This document shows, piece by piece, positions 1 to 5,285 of a DNA stretch of 5,285 nt. The position numbers were made by a program, and so were the translations under genes. Location of the stretch: the NCBI GenBank assembly GCA_013140875.1, contig JABFSB010000349.1:1-5285 (forward strand), given 5' to 3'. Within the stretch, counting starts at the first letter, position 1. Each line of letters begins with the position of its first letter. The notes under the pieces are model-generated. The model was not told the DNA's origin. It worked only from the letters and a program-made list of their open reading frames with translations, and ran no database searches. The stretch is from Acidobacteriota bacterium. GTDB taxonomy: Bacteria; Acidobacteriota; Blastocatellia; Pyrinomonadales; Pyrinomonadaceae.

Positions 1-992
1 TGCTAATGGCGGCGATCAGCCTTTTGATGCTTGCGATGGTGGAAACCGGCGGCGTCAGCATTTTTTCCGGCCGCAATCTGCTTTTGCTTATCGGATCCGG
101 CGTTCTGCTGGCCGCTTTCCTGTGGGTTGAGCGACGGGCTCCCGATCCAATAATTCCGTTCGAGCTTTTTAAAAACCGAACGGTGCTTATTTCGGTCATC
201 GCGGGTTTTCTCGGTGGTGTGGCTATGTTCGGTGCCATCTCATACGTGCCGCTATTTGCACAGGGCGCACTCGGATTTACGGCGACCGAGGCCGGTTCGC
301 TGTTGACGCCGCTGATGCTGAGCTGGGTAACGATGTCCGTAGTCGGTGGACGCTTGATGTTGAAACTCGGCTATCGGACGATCGCAATCATCGGTTTTGC
401 GGTCCTCACTTCGGCCTTTGTACTGCTTTCGATGTTCCAGCGTGAAACGCCGCGATACCTGCTTTACCCGAACCTGATGTTAATCGGAGCGGGACTCGGG
501 CTGACGATGCTGACGCTGTTGATAGCCGTGCAGCAGGCGGTCGAGCGTAGCAGGCTGGGAATTGCTACCTCACTGAACCAATTTTCACGCTCGATCGGCG
601 GAGCTTTGGGCGTCGCGATAATGGGTGCCGTGCTGACGGCCGGGCTTGCCAGCCAGCTTCATATTGTAGCCGAGGCTGAAGGCAGCGGATTCACGCACGA
701 GCAGGCATCTGCATTTGCCCTAAATCCGAACGCAATAATCGAACCCGCGGCGAGAGCGGCCCTGCCTTCCGATACGCTTACGATCCTGCAGCGGGCAATG
801 GCGGGAGCTATCCATCCGGTCTTTTGGGTGGGGGCTTTTATGTCTTTTCTTGCGTTGATTGCGTCGCTCTTTCTGCCAAAACCGGAGGTTCCGACCACGG
901 ATGTCGAAGGTGAAAGACTGGTTATGGCCGAGCAGACCAACATCAACGCCCGCAACCAGCCGCACGCGACGATAGAGCCCAATGAGGCCTGA
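1..992 (+). CDS. MFS drug exporter, DHA2 (EmrB/QacA-type) family, C-terminal part; 5' end outside the window
   Basis: This is a proton-driven inner-membrane exporter of the major facilitator superfamily, probably for drugs or other small toxic compounds. The reading frame is open to the left edge (codon CTA at 3-5 precedes the first ATG at 6), so the start lies upstream and only the C-terminal half is present. Counting from that ATG (328 residues), hydrophobic segments lie near residues 1-14, 25-41, 60-85, 98-118, 125-144, 152-175, 197-215 and 268-290. The cytoplasmic-loop sequence VERRAPDPIIPFELFKNR (41-58) and the stretch LGIATSLNQFSRSIGGALG (184-202) are typical of 14-helix DHA2 transporters. 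A soluble loop of about 50 residues (216-267) separates the last two helices, and a polar tail of about 35 residues follows. The gene ends 3 bases from the convergent proC stop. The family call is firm; the substrate cannot be read from sequence. A membrane-fusion partner or a TetR/MarR regulator upstream would be expected but is not visible. Confidence 0.9.
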   Translation, partial: LMAAISLLMLAMVETGGVSIFSGRNLLLLIGSGVLLAAFLWVERRAPDPIIPFELFKNRTVLISVIAGFLGGVAMFGAISYVPLFAQGALGFTATEAGSLLTPLMLSWVTMSVVGGRLMLKLGYRTIAIIGFAVLTSAFVLLSMFQRETPRYLLYPNLMLIGAGLGLTMLTLLIAVQQAVERSRLGIATSLNQFSRSIGGALGVAIMGAVLTAGLASQLHIVAEAEGSGFTHEQASAFALNPNAIIEPAARAALPSDTLTILQRAMAGAIHPVFWVGAFMSFLALIASLFLPKPEVPTTDVEGERLVMAEQTNINARNQPHATIEPNEA

Positions 993-995
993 TGC

Positions 996-1838
996 CTACT
1001 TGCCTTTACCGAGTTCGACGGCCCGTTTGTAAGCGCCGTAAATGGCCTTTGAAAGTACGGTACGAAGGGCGCCTTTTTCCATTTGGTAAATCGCCTCGGC
1101 CGACGTGCCGCCGGGCGACGTGACCATGTTGCGCAGCTCCGCCGGGTGCTTGTGCGATTCCATAGCGAACAATACCGAACCGAGCATCGTTTGCTGGACC
1201 AGTTCTTTCGAAACCTCGCGTGAAAATCCGAGATGCACGCCCGCGTCGGTCATCGCTTCCATAACCATGAATGTGTAGGTCGGGCCGGTTGCACTCAAGC
1301 TGGTCGCCATATCGATCATGTTTTCGGTTTCGACGAAAAGCTCTTTGCCCAATGCTGAAAACAGGACTTTGACCATCCGCTTATGCCGGTCGTCAACTTC
1401 CTCCGAACACGTCCATGCAGTCATGCCGGCACCGATCTGCGAAGGCGTATTCGGCATTGCTCGAACGACGAGTTTGTTGCCGAGGGCATTTGAGATCACG
1501 TCGATCGTGGCACCTGCAACAATTGAAATGACCAACTGATCGGCGGTAACCACGCCTGCCAAATCCTTAAGCACGCCGTTCATTCGCTGCGGTTTCACGC
1601 ATAGCAAAATCGACGATTCCGCACCCTTGAACGCCCTGGCGGCCCCGGCGTTATCGGCAAAAACCTTGATAGCGTAACGTTTTTTTAATTCGGCCCTGCG
1701 ATCCTCACGCGGATGGCTGGCGGCTATCTGCTTCGCTGCGACTATTTTTTCGCGCAGTAATCCGGCAATCATGGACTCGGCCATTACGCCGCAGCCGATG
1801 AAGGAAAGATTCGTGCCTGCTGATAGGGTCTTATTCAT
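996..1838 (-). CDS. proC: Pyrroline-5-carboxylate reductase
   Basis: This cytoplasmic enzyme catalyses the last step of proline biosynthesis, the NAD(P)H-dependent reduction of 1-pyrroline-5-carboxylate to L-proline. The 280-residue length is normal for the family. The N-terminal Rossmann fold begins with the dinucleotide-binding motif FIGCGVMAESMIAGLL (residues 13-28). The conserved LLCVKPQ (78-84) and RAMPNTP (126-132) follow. The C-terminal helical dimerisation domain carries SATGPTYTF (182-190, usually SGSGPAY) and the P5CR signature around VTSPGGTSAEAI (239-250). The ATG start places the glycine-rich motif at the usual distance from the N terminus; no clear Shine-Dalgarno precedes it. 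The permease gene stops 37 bases upstream on the same strand, so the two may be co-transcribed. That gap contains only a weak 4-bp AAAG/CTTT hairpin followed by a T-rich stretch, too weak to call a terminator. All key motifs are intact, so the enzyme is probably functional. Confidence 0.97.
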   Translation of the reverse strand: MNKTLSAGTNLSFIGCGVMAESMIAGLLREKIVAAKQIAASHPREDRRAELKKRYAIKVFADNAGAARAFKGAESSILLCVKPQRMNGVLKDLAGVVTADQLVISIVAGATIDVISNALGNKLVVRAMPNTPSQIGAGMTAWTCSEEVDDRHKRMVKVLFSALGKELFVETENMIDMATSLSATGPTYTFMVMEAMTDAGVHLGFSREVSKELVQQTMLGSVLFAMESHKHPAELRNMVTSPGGTSAEAIYQMEKGALRTVLSKAIYGAYKRAVELGKGK

Positions 1839-1875
1839 AGCAAATAAAAGTCGGCTTTATCAACACCGCGCCGAG

Positions 1876-2979
1876 CTATTCGTAACTCAATGCCTCGACC
1901 GCGTCCAATCTTGCCGCACGCATTGCGGGATAAAGGCCGCCGATCGCTCCGCCTATCATGCCTACTAAGAAAGTTATCGATACTACGACAGGGCTGATTT
2001 CGACTTCGAGCGTGACGAATTTAGTCAGGATAAACCGCAGCAGCAGGGTCAGGATGACACCGGCAACGATCCCGCAAAGACTTAAAAGCAGAGCCTCCTG
2101 AGTGATCGTCCATCCGATCAGGCCGTTGCTCATGCCGAGCGATTTCATTATGCCGATCTGCCGCGTGCGTTCGGTCACCGTGGTGTACATTGTCAGCAGG
2201 ATGACGAGTGCGCTGATGACCGCCGCGACGCCGATAAAAACATTCAGGAATACAGTCAGGGCAGGGAACCCCGCCATATACAGCTCTTCGAGGTCACGCG
2301 TCGGAATTATCTGATTATCGGGAAAGGCATTCTGAAGATTTTGAGCGACCTGGTCCGCCGTAAATCCTGGGTTGATGGAAACCAGTACCGACGAGGCCTT
2401 GCCCTCACTGCTAAGCTGTTGCTGCATGGTGGACAAGGGAATCTTAAGGCGGGCGCCGCCGGCCGGTTCATATGTCCCGACCACTGTAAACTGTCGGTCA
2501 TACAACGGTATCGTATCGCCGATCTTCAGTTTTTTCTGTTTTTGCCAGGCCGTGTCGATGATCGCCTCGTCCTTTCCGTCAATAAACGCGCGCCCTTCGA
2601 AAATTCGCAAGCCTGAGATCGCCGCGTATTCGTCGAACTTAACACCGTCGACAAGCCGTTTCCCCGAGTTATTGTCCGTCGCGTCCACCGAGTTTTGACC
2701 GATTGCGACCGCGGCGTTGACACCTTCAACTTTGACTATGTCCGCGGGCAGGTTTTCGGATAAACGAAACGCTTCTGATCCGCTCATCCCGATCGAGCCG
2801 GACGCCCGAAAAAATATTTCAGCGCCGACATTAGCCTCGCGCGAGGCCTGTTCGCGGATCGTCCCGTTCGCAAGGCCGACGGTGAATACGATCAACAGCA
2901 CGCCGATCGCGATGCCCAGAATACTAACCAGCGTCCGGGCCGGACGGTGAAGCATATTTGAAAAAACGAGACTGTCCAT
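1876..2979 (-). CDS. ABC transporter permease, MacB/FtsX type
   Basis: This is an inner-membrane permease subunit of a MacB/LolCE-like ABC transporter, a class that moves substrates or transmits mechanical work across the periplasm rather than importing solutes. From the ATG at 2979 the protein is 367 residues. It has the canonical 4-helix topology: helix 1 at about residues 13-38, a large periplasmic MacB_PCD-like domain at about 39-236, then three helices at about 241-266, 292-320 and 329-351. The cytoplasmic coupling segment TVTERTRQIGIMKSLGMS follows helix 2. The C terminus ends with the family hallmark GLYPAMRAARLDAVEALSYE. An in-frame GTG at 2991 would add MSRI, but it lies inside an octamer repeat, so the ATG is preferred; neither has a convincing Shine-Dalgarno. 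No ATPase or membrane-fusion gene lies in the window, so the partner must be elsewhere. The family is certain; the substrate is unknown. Confidence 0.93.
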   Translation of the reverse strand: MDSLVFSNMLHRPARTLVSILGIAIGVLLIVFTVGLANGTIREQASREANVGAEIFFRASGSIGMSGSEAFRLSENLPADIVKVEGVNAAVAIGQNSVDATDNNSGKRLVDGVKFDEYAAISGLRIFEGRAFIDGKDEAIIDTAWQKQKKLKIGDTIPLYDRQFTVVGTYEPAGGARLKIPLSTMQQQLSSEGKASSVLVSINPGFTADQVAQNLQNAFPDNQIIPTRDLEELYMAGFPALTVFLNVFIGVAAVISALVILLTMYTTVTERTRQIGIMKSLGMSNGLIGWTITQEALLLSLCGIVAGVILTLLLRFILTKFVTLEVEISPVVVSITFLVGMIGGAIGGLYPAMRAARLDAVEALSYE

Positions 2980-2984
2980 AATTC

Positions 2985-3020
2985 GTGACACGGTGACACG
3001 GTGAGGGAGGGACGCGGTGA
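2985..3020 (+). repeat. Tandem octamer repeat array, left arm of the inverted pair flanking the four-helix-bundle gene
   Basis: Read on the plus strand, the sequence falls into a strict 8-base period: GTGACACG, GTGACACG, GTGAGGGA, GGGACGCG, then a partial GTGA. The 29 bases at 2992-3020 match the minus-strand sequence of the right array (3454-3427) at 23 of 29 aligned columns, including an exact 10-base block AGGGACGCGG. The array sits between the stop of the four-helix-bundle gene and the start of the permease, and it contains the permease's alternative GTG start codon. The period is not a multiple of three, which argues against a coding origin. Confidence 0.8.
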
Positions 3021-3036
3021 AAAAAGCTACCTGCCG

Positions 3037-3414
3037 TTACCTGATCGTCCATTTTTCAGGTTCAGAGTGCACTCTGACCAGTTGTCCGATTATCAAATCA
3101 TAACGCATATCGAGTTGGTCAAACAGCAATTTGTTGACGTAACCGCAACTCAAGGCCATCTCTAGCCAAACCCTTGTTTCGTCCGCTTCTCCTTCTGAAT
3201 CAGTCAGTTTACTCACAAAGTGAGCCGGATAACGGCGCTTACGCCATGCTTCAGCCAGATTGGTGCAAACTGATCTGGAAGATCGCCGGATCTGATCGAC
3301 CATTGAATATCTTTCTTCAATCGGAAAACTTTTTGTTATCTCAAAGATTGTCTTGGCCGCGTCAAACGCATTCTGATAAACACGGAGTTCCCTATAACTT
3401 CGAAGATTAGGCAT
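3037..3414 (-). CDS. Four-helix-bundle protein, S23/23S rRNA intervening-sequence type (TIGR02436-like)
   Basis: This is a small, probably all-helical cytoplasmic protein of 125 residues, the usual length of the family. Recognisable features are the opening YRELRVYQNAFDAAKTIFEI (7-26), the motif FPIEERYSMVDQIRRSSRSV (30-49), then TNLAEAWRKRRY (51-62) and FVSKLTDSEGEADETRVWLE (66-85), followed by CGYV. Related proteins are encoded by intervening sequences in some 23S rRNA genes, and the fold is shared with the Avd accessory protein of diversity-generating retroelements. No reverse transcriptase, template repeat or rRNA is visible here, so the biochemical role is unknown; nucleic-acid binding is only an inference from basic surface motifs such as RKRR. 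The frame extends to a GTG at 3453, but that extension (MTRRQGTRRRGDH) is a translation of the octamer repeat. The ATG at 3414, preceded by a weak GGGGA, gives the family-typical N terminus. Inverted octamer arrays flank the gene on both sides. Confidence 0.9.
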   Translation of the reverse strand: MPNLRSYRELRVYQNAFDAAKTIFEITKSFPIEERYSMVDQIRRSSRSVCTNLAEAWRKRRYPAHFVSKLTDSEGEADETRVWLEMALSCGYVNKLLFDQLDMRYDLIIGQLVRVHSEPEKWTIR

Positions 3415-3419
3415 ATGAT

Positions 3420-3454
3420 CCCCGCGTCTCCGCGTCCCTTGTCTCCGCGTCACC
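3420..3454 (-). repeat. Tandem octamer repeat array, right arm of the inverted pair flanking the four-helix-bundle gene
   Basis: Read on the minus strand from 3453, the units are GTGACGCG, GAGACAAG, GGACGCG (one base short), GAGACGCG and a degenerate GGGATC. They belong to the same GNGACRCG family as the array at 2985-3020 but lie in the opposite orientation. The TGA stop of the serine protease (3452-3450) lies within the first unit. The last unit runs into the start region of the four-helix-bundle gene and supplies its only Shine-Dalgarno-like bases. Confidence 0.8.
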
Positions 3455-5084
3455 TTACGGTCGCGGTATTGGTATTAGAGTTAGCGTTCTGCGCCGTCAG
3501 CGTAGCTTCCTGCTGAAGTTCTTCCGCCGTCTTCCAGCCTGCTTTTCGAAGAAGATCGATGGCAAAACGGATCGGCACGGCCATGTTGGCGGCGGTGTTC
3601 TCGGTGAATACGCCGAAGTTTACTCCGATAACCTTGCCGGTTTGGCCGAAGAGCGGAGCACCTGAGCCACCCTCGGCAGTCTTTGCGTCGTGAACGATGC
3701 GACGCGTATCCAGATCGGTGATCGCGCCTTGAGTCGTAAGCGGCACGATCTTTTTCGATTGAGCAAGGAAATTTATCAGGTTCTGACGCGAATTTCCGAA
3801 TCGCTGGTTGATCGATTTCGCCTCTTCTTCGTCGACCATTGCCAAAAGGCGGTCGGGCCCGCTCGGGTAACCGATCGTGACAACGGTTTTGCCGATCGTC
3901 GAAGCTTCCGAATCGGTTTCGAGCGGAAGCACGGGCACGTCCGCGGGAAGAGAGGCCGTATCGATCGACGCGATTGCCACATCTTCGCGGCCGCTCATTT
4001 CGCGAACCTTAAGCGGAAACGGCTGAGGATAGTTCGGGAAATAGATCACGAGGCGCTTGATCCGGGCCCGGCCATTCGACGATGCCATCATGCTTTTGAC
4101 CACGTCGTCCTCGGTCCACGGCTGCAGGACGTGGCGGTTTGTCACGATAAACCCTCCGCCGACGTGAAACCCCGTGCCGATAAAATCATATTCGACCGGG
4201 CTGCCCGAGCCTTCCGTTGTAAGACCTGAAATCGCACCAGGCTGCCGCGTGGCATCTTCCGATGCCGTCGGTTCGAACGGTTCGGCCCGATACGCACCGC
4301 CGTCCGGATAACGAAGCGGCCGGCCGTTACGACGGTCGACCAGATCGTAAACGCCGATGATAAGGCAGACGCCGTTGCCGTAATCGACCCTGACGTTTTG
4401 GGCAAGCGAAACCGTCTTGAAAAGATCTTTGTTCGACTTATCAAGCTCTTCGATCTGCGTACTTGCTGTCCCGAGCGTTTTTTCCAGCCTGTCGATCGTA
4501 TCGGCTTGGCGGGACGCCAACTCGCGGCTTTCCTTGAGTTCGTGGTTTACCGCGTAGCCCAGATAGAGAATTCCGGTCAAGAATCCCAAAACCAGCACAA
4601 GTGCGATCAGCTTGGTCGTGACCGAAACCTCGCGAAGCAGCTCACGCGTAAACTCGCGCAGGAATGTCTTCGCGTCATCGCGTTTTGGCGAGGTTGCCGA
4701 TTCAAGCGCTGCTTCTTCAATAAACTGGGCGATGTGCGGCTGGTCGCGGTTGGTCGTGATCAGCGTCGGCTTTTCGGAAAGCGAGAAGAACGAGAACGAA
4801 ATGTCGGTCTTTTCTATCCTTAGGCGGTCGCCGTCGGAGATCGCAATGAAGCGGCGGATCGGTTTGTCGTTTATCGTGAAGGAAAGGTCCGGATCGAACT
4901 TGGTAATGCGGAACACACCATCGCTGTTCTCCAACTCGACCCAAAGACCCGACGCTTCGAGCTGCTTTGTGTGAATTTGAAGATCACAGGTTTCATCCGA
5001 ACCGATGCTCAGCCGGTTTTCGGAGAAAAACTCGGTCCGTTTCTCCGATCCGACCGAGATATGAATGATAATGCCGACTGCCAT
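3450..5084 (-). CDS. Membrane-anchored trypsin-like serine protease with N-terminal degenerate FHA domain
   Basis: This 544-residue protein has four parts. Residues 3-100 resemble an FHA domain (RLSIGSDETCDLQI at 24-37, TINDKPI at 70-76, SDGDRLRI at 83-90). The usual GR of FHA is GS here, and the SxxH element reads SGLW, so phosphothreonine binding is doubtful. One membrane helix lies at about 158-177. The basic side precedes it, which suggests FHA inside and the rest outside the cytoplasm. A short heptad-like region (about 181-228) follows. The catalytic domain is trypsin-like: His318 in IVTNRHVL, Asp368 in REDVAIASID and Ser474 in EGGSGAPLF, so the triad is complete. There is no PDZ domain, unlike HtrA/DegP. 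The C terminus (about 532-544) is Asn/Thr-rich, and its stop codon lies in the octamer repeat. The ATG start has only a distant GGA upstream; a promoter-like extended -10 lies about 35 bases upstream. A regulatory or protein quality-control role outside the cytoplasm is likely; the substrate is unknown. Confidence 0.9.
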   Translation of the reverse strand: MAVGIIIHISVGSEKRTEFFSENRLSIGSDETCDLQIHTKQLEASGLWVELENSDGVFRITKFDPDLSFTINDKPIRRFIAISDGDRLRIEKTDISFSFFSLSEKPTLITTNRDQPHIAQFIEEAALESATSPKRDDAKTFLREFTRELLREVSVTTKLIALVLVLGFLTGILYLGYAVNHELKESRELASRQADTIDRLEKTLGTASTQIEELDKSNKDLFKTVSLAQNVRVDYGNGVCLIIGVYDLVDRRNGRPLRYPDGGAYRAEPFEPTASEDATRQPGAISGLTTEGSGSPVEYDFIGTGFHVGGGFIVTNRHVLQPWTEDDVVKSMMASSNGRARIKRLVIYFPNYPQPFPLKVREMSGREDVAIASIDTASLPADVPVLPLETDSEASTIGKTVVTIGYPSGPDRLLAMVDEEEAKSINQRFGNSRQNLINFLAQSKKIVPLTTQGAITDLDTRRIVHDAKTAEGGSGAPLFGQTGKVIGVNFGVFTENTAANMAVPIRFAIDLLRKAGWKTAEELQQEATLTAQNANSNTNTATVR

Positions 5085-5108
5085 TAAAAGTAAGAAATCC
5101 CTTCGATT

Positions 5109-5146
5109 TCGAACAGAGATTCTACCATAAACACAAGCTTGTTCGA
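5109..5146. promoter_or_regulatory. Possible operator: 7-bp inverted repeat spanning the protease promoter
   Basis: TCGAACA at 5109-5115 and TGTTCGA at 5140-5146 are a perfect 7-bp inverted repeat with a 24-base spacer. The half-site centres are 31 bases apart, close to three helical turns, and the spacer contains the extended -10. A 10-bp palindrome ACAAGCTTGT (5133-5142) overlaps the right half, and TTCGA-TT-TCGAA (5102-5113) overlaps the left half. The position suits a dimeric regulator acting on the protease promoter, but short AT/CG palindromes also arise by chance. Confidence 0.3.
5119..5127 (-). promoter_or_regulatory. Extended -10 promoter element for the serine protease gene
   Basis: On the minus strand the bases TGGTAGAAT form a TGN-TAGAAT extended -10, one mismatch from TATAAT. 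No good -35 sits at 16-18 bases; the best TTGCAT is 21 bases away. An extended -10 can work without a strong -35. Transcription would begin near 5112, giving a leader of about 28 bases before the ATG at 5084. Confidence 0.4.
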
Positions 5147-5185
5147 TGCAATTCGGCGGCGGTTCGTGGCAAAATAAAATGGAAT

Positions 5186-5260
5186 GCAGAAGCCCGCGGC
5201 CTCAGCAAGGGCGTACACACATCGTCGACTATCAGACTTTCTCTGAGGTCGGGCTTCCGC
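5186..5260. repeat. REP-like palindromic element (hairpin-forming, about 75 bp)
   Basis: The arm GAAGCCCG at 5189-5196 pairs with CGGGCTTC at 5250-5257, and CCTCAG at 5200-5205 pairs with CTGAGG at 5243-5248. A 3-versus-1 internal bulge separates these two stems, and two further GC pairs flank a 1x1 mismatch outside (5186-5187 with 5259-5260). The loop is about 37 bases. No T-tract follows on either strand, so it does not look like an intrinsic terminator. The GAAGCCCG...AGCAAGGGCG pattern is reminiscent of dispersed palindromic repeats seen many times per genome in some environmental bacteria; this comparison is from memory. The element lies in the only gene-free stretch of any size (5085-5285), upstream of the protease promoter. 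It could instead be a structured leader for a plus-strand gene beyond the window. Confidence 0.6.
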
Positions 5261-5285
5261 ACCGAGAACTCAAAATGGCAAAACC

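Larger units (their letters stand above)
2985..3454 (-). mobile_element. Putative small cassette: four-helix-bundle gene bounded by inverted octamer arrays
   Basis: The two octamer arrays and the single gene between them form a unit of about 470 bp placed between two genes unrelated to it. The arms are imperfect inverted repeats of about 28 bp, with a shared exact 10-base core. In an RNA copy they could pair, with one G-U pair at the GTGAC-R-CGG position, and close the open reading frame inside a long stem. That is the layout of 23S rRNA intervening sequences, which carry this protein family between complementary ends. There is no transposase and no convincing target-site duplication in the flanks (outer bases CATAATT on the left, TTACGGTC on the right). 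Mobility is therefore inference; the unit may be a passenger mobilised in trans or a degenerate relic. Confidence 0.4.

Noticed and set aside
1839..1875. Hairpin AAAG-CCGA-CTTT between the permease and proC as a terminator
   Set aside because: The stem is only 4 bp with mostly A-T pairs, and the following tract is interrupted. It is too weak to separate the two genes.
3015..3036. T-run after the four-helix-bundle stop as an intrinsic terminator
   Set aside because: The T6 tract in the gene's direction has no stable GC-rich hairpin immediately before it. The nearby structure is the octamer array, which would pair with the distant right arm.
3415..3453. N-terminal extension of the four-helix-bundle gene from the GTG at 3453
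   Set aside because: The extra residues are a translation of the octamer array, overlap the protease stop codon and are not part of the family's normal N terminus. The ATG at 3414 fits better.
2985..3454. CRISPR array or diversity-generating retroelement
   Set aside because: The tandem units are 8 bp with no spacers. There is no reverse transcriptase, no template/variable repeat pair and no cas gene. Only the four-helix-bundle fold is shared with the retroelement accessory protein.
3690..4229. Plus-strand open frame of 179 codons opposite the protease gene
   Set aside because: It is antisense to the catalytic domain, has an arginine/histidine/aspartate-rich composition typical of shadow frames, and has no recognisable domain.
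4398..4974. Overlapping plus-strand open frames of 141 and 120 codons opposite the FHA and membrane region
   Set aside because: They lie wholly within the protease gene on the opposite strand, have no domain signal and arise from GC-biased codon positions.
5275..5285. Possible gene start on the plus strand (ATG GCA AAA at the window edge, with GAGA seven bases upstream)
   Set aside because: Only three codons are visible. The start looks plausible, but nothing about the product or the continuation of the frame can be supported.

Overview
This 5.3 kb window is a compact stretch of bacterial chromosome with moderately high GC and short intergenic gaps. The gene order, the weak or absent Shine-Dalgarno sequences, the EAWRKRRY-type four-helix-bundle protein and the REP-like repeat fit an environmental Gram-negative such as an Acidobacteriota (Blastocatellia/Pyrinomonadales-like) genome. 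That placement is an impression from the sequence and was not tested by any search.

Layout from left to right. Positions 1-992 (+) hold the C-terminal part of a DHA2-type major facilitator exporter, cut by the window edge. It converges, with a 3-base gap, on a run of four minus-strand genes. In their own direction of transcription, these run from right to left: (i) 5084-3450, a membrane-anchored trypsin-like serine protease with a degenerate N-terminal FHA domain; (ii) 3414-3037, a small four-helix-bundle (S23/IVS-type, TIGR02436-like) protein; (iii) 2979-1876, a MacB/FtsX-type ABC transporter permease; (iv) 1838-996, proC, pyrroline-5-carboxylate reductase. The right end (5085-5285) holds the protease promoter region, with an extended -10 inside a 7-bp inverted repeat, and a 75-bp hairpin-forming REP-like element.

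The most notable structure is the four-helix-bundle gene. It is bracketed by two short arrays of an 8-bp tandem repeat (family GNGACRCG) that lie in opposite orientation, so together they form an imperfect inverted repeat of about 28 bp around the gene. The left array supplies the GTG that an ORF caller would take as the permease start. The right array supplies the protease stop codon and an in-frame but probably spurious N-terminal extension of the four-helix-bundle gene. This looks like a roughly 470-bp cassette inserted between two unrelated genes. It resembles, outside rRNA, the 23S rRNA intervening sequences that carry the same protein family between complementary ends.

The minus-strand genes have no obvious shared pathway: a stress or quality-control type protease, a transporter subunit without its ATPase in view, and a proline biosynthesis enzyme. 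Co-orientation may mean shared transcription, but functional coupling is not evident.
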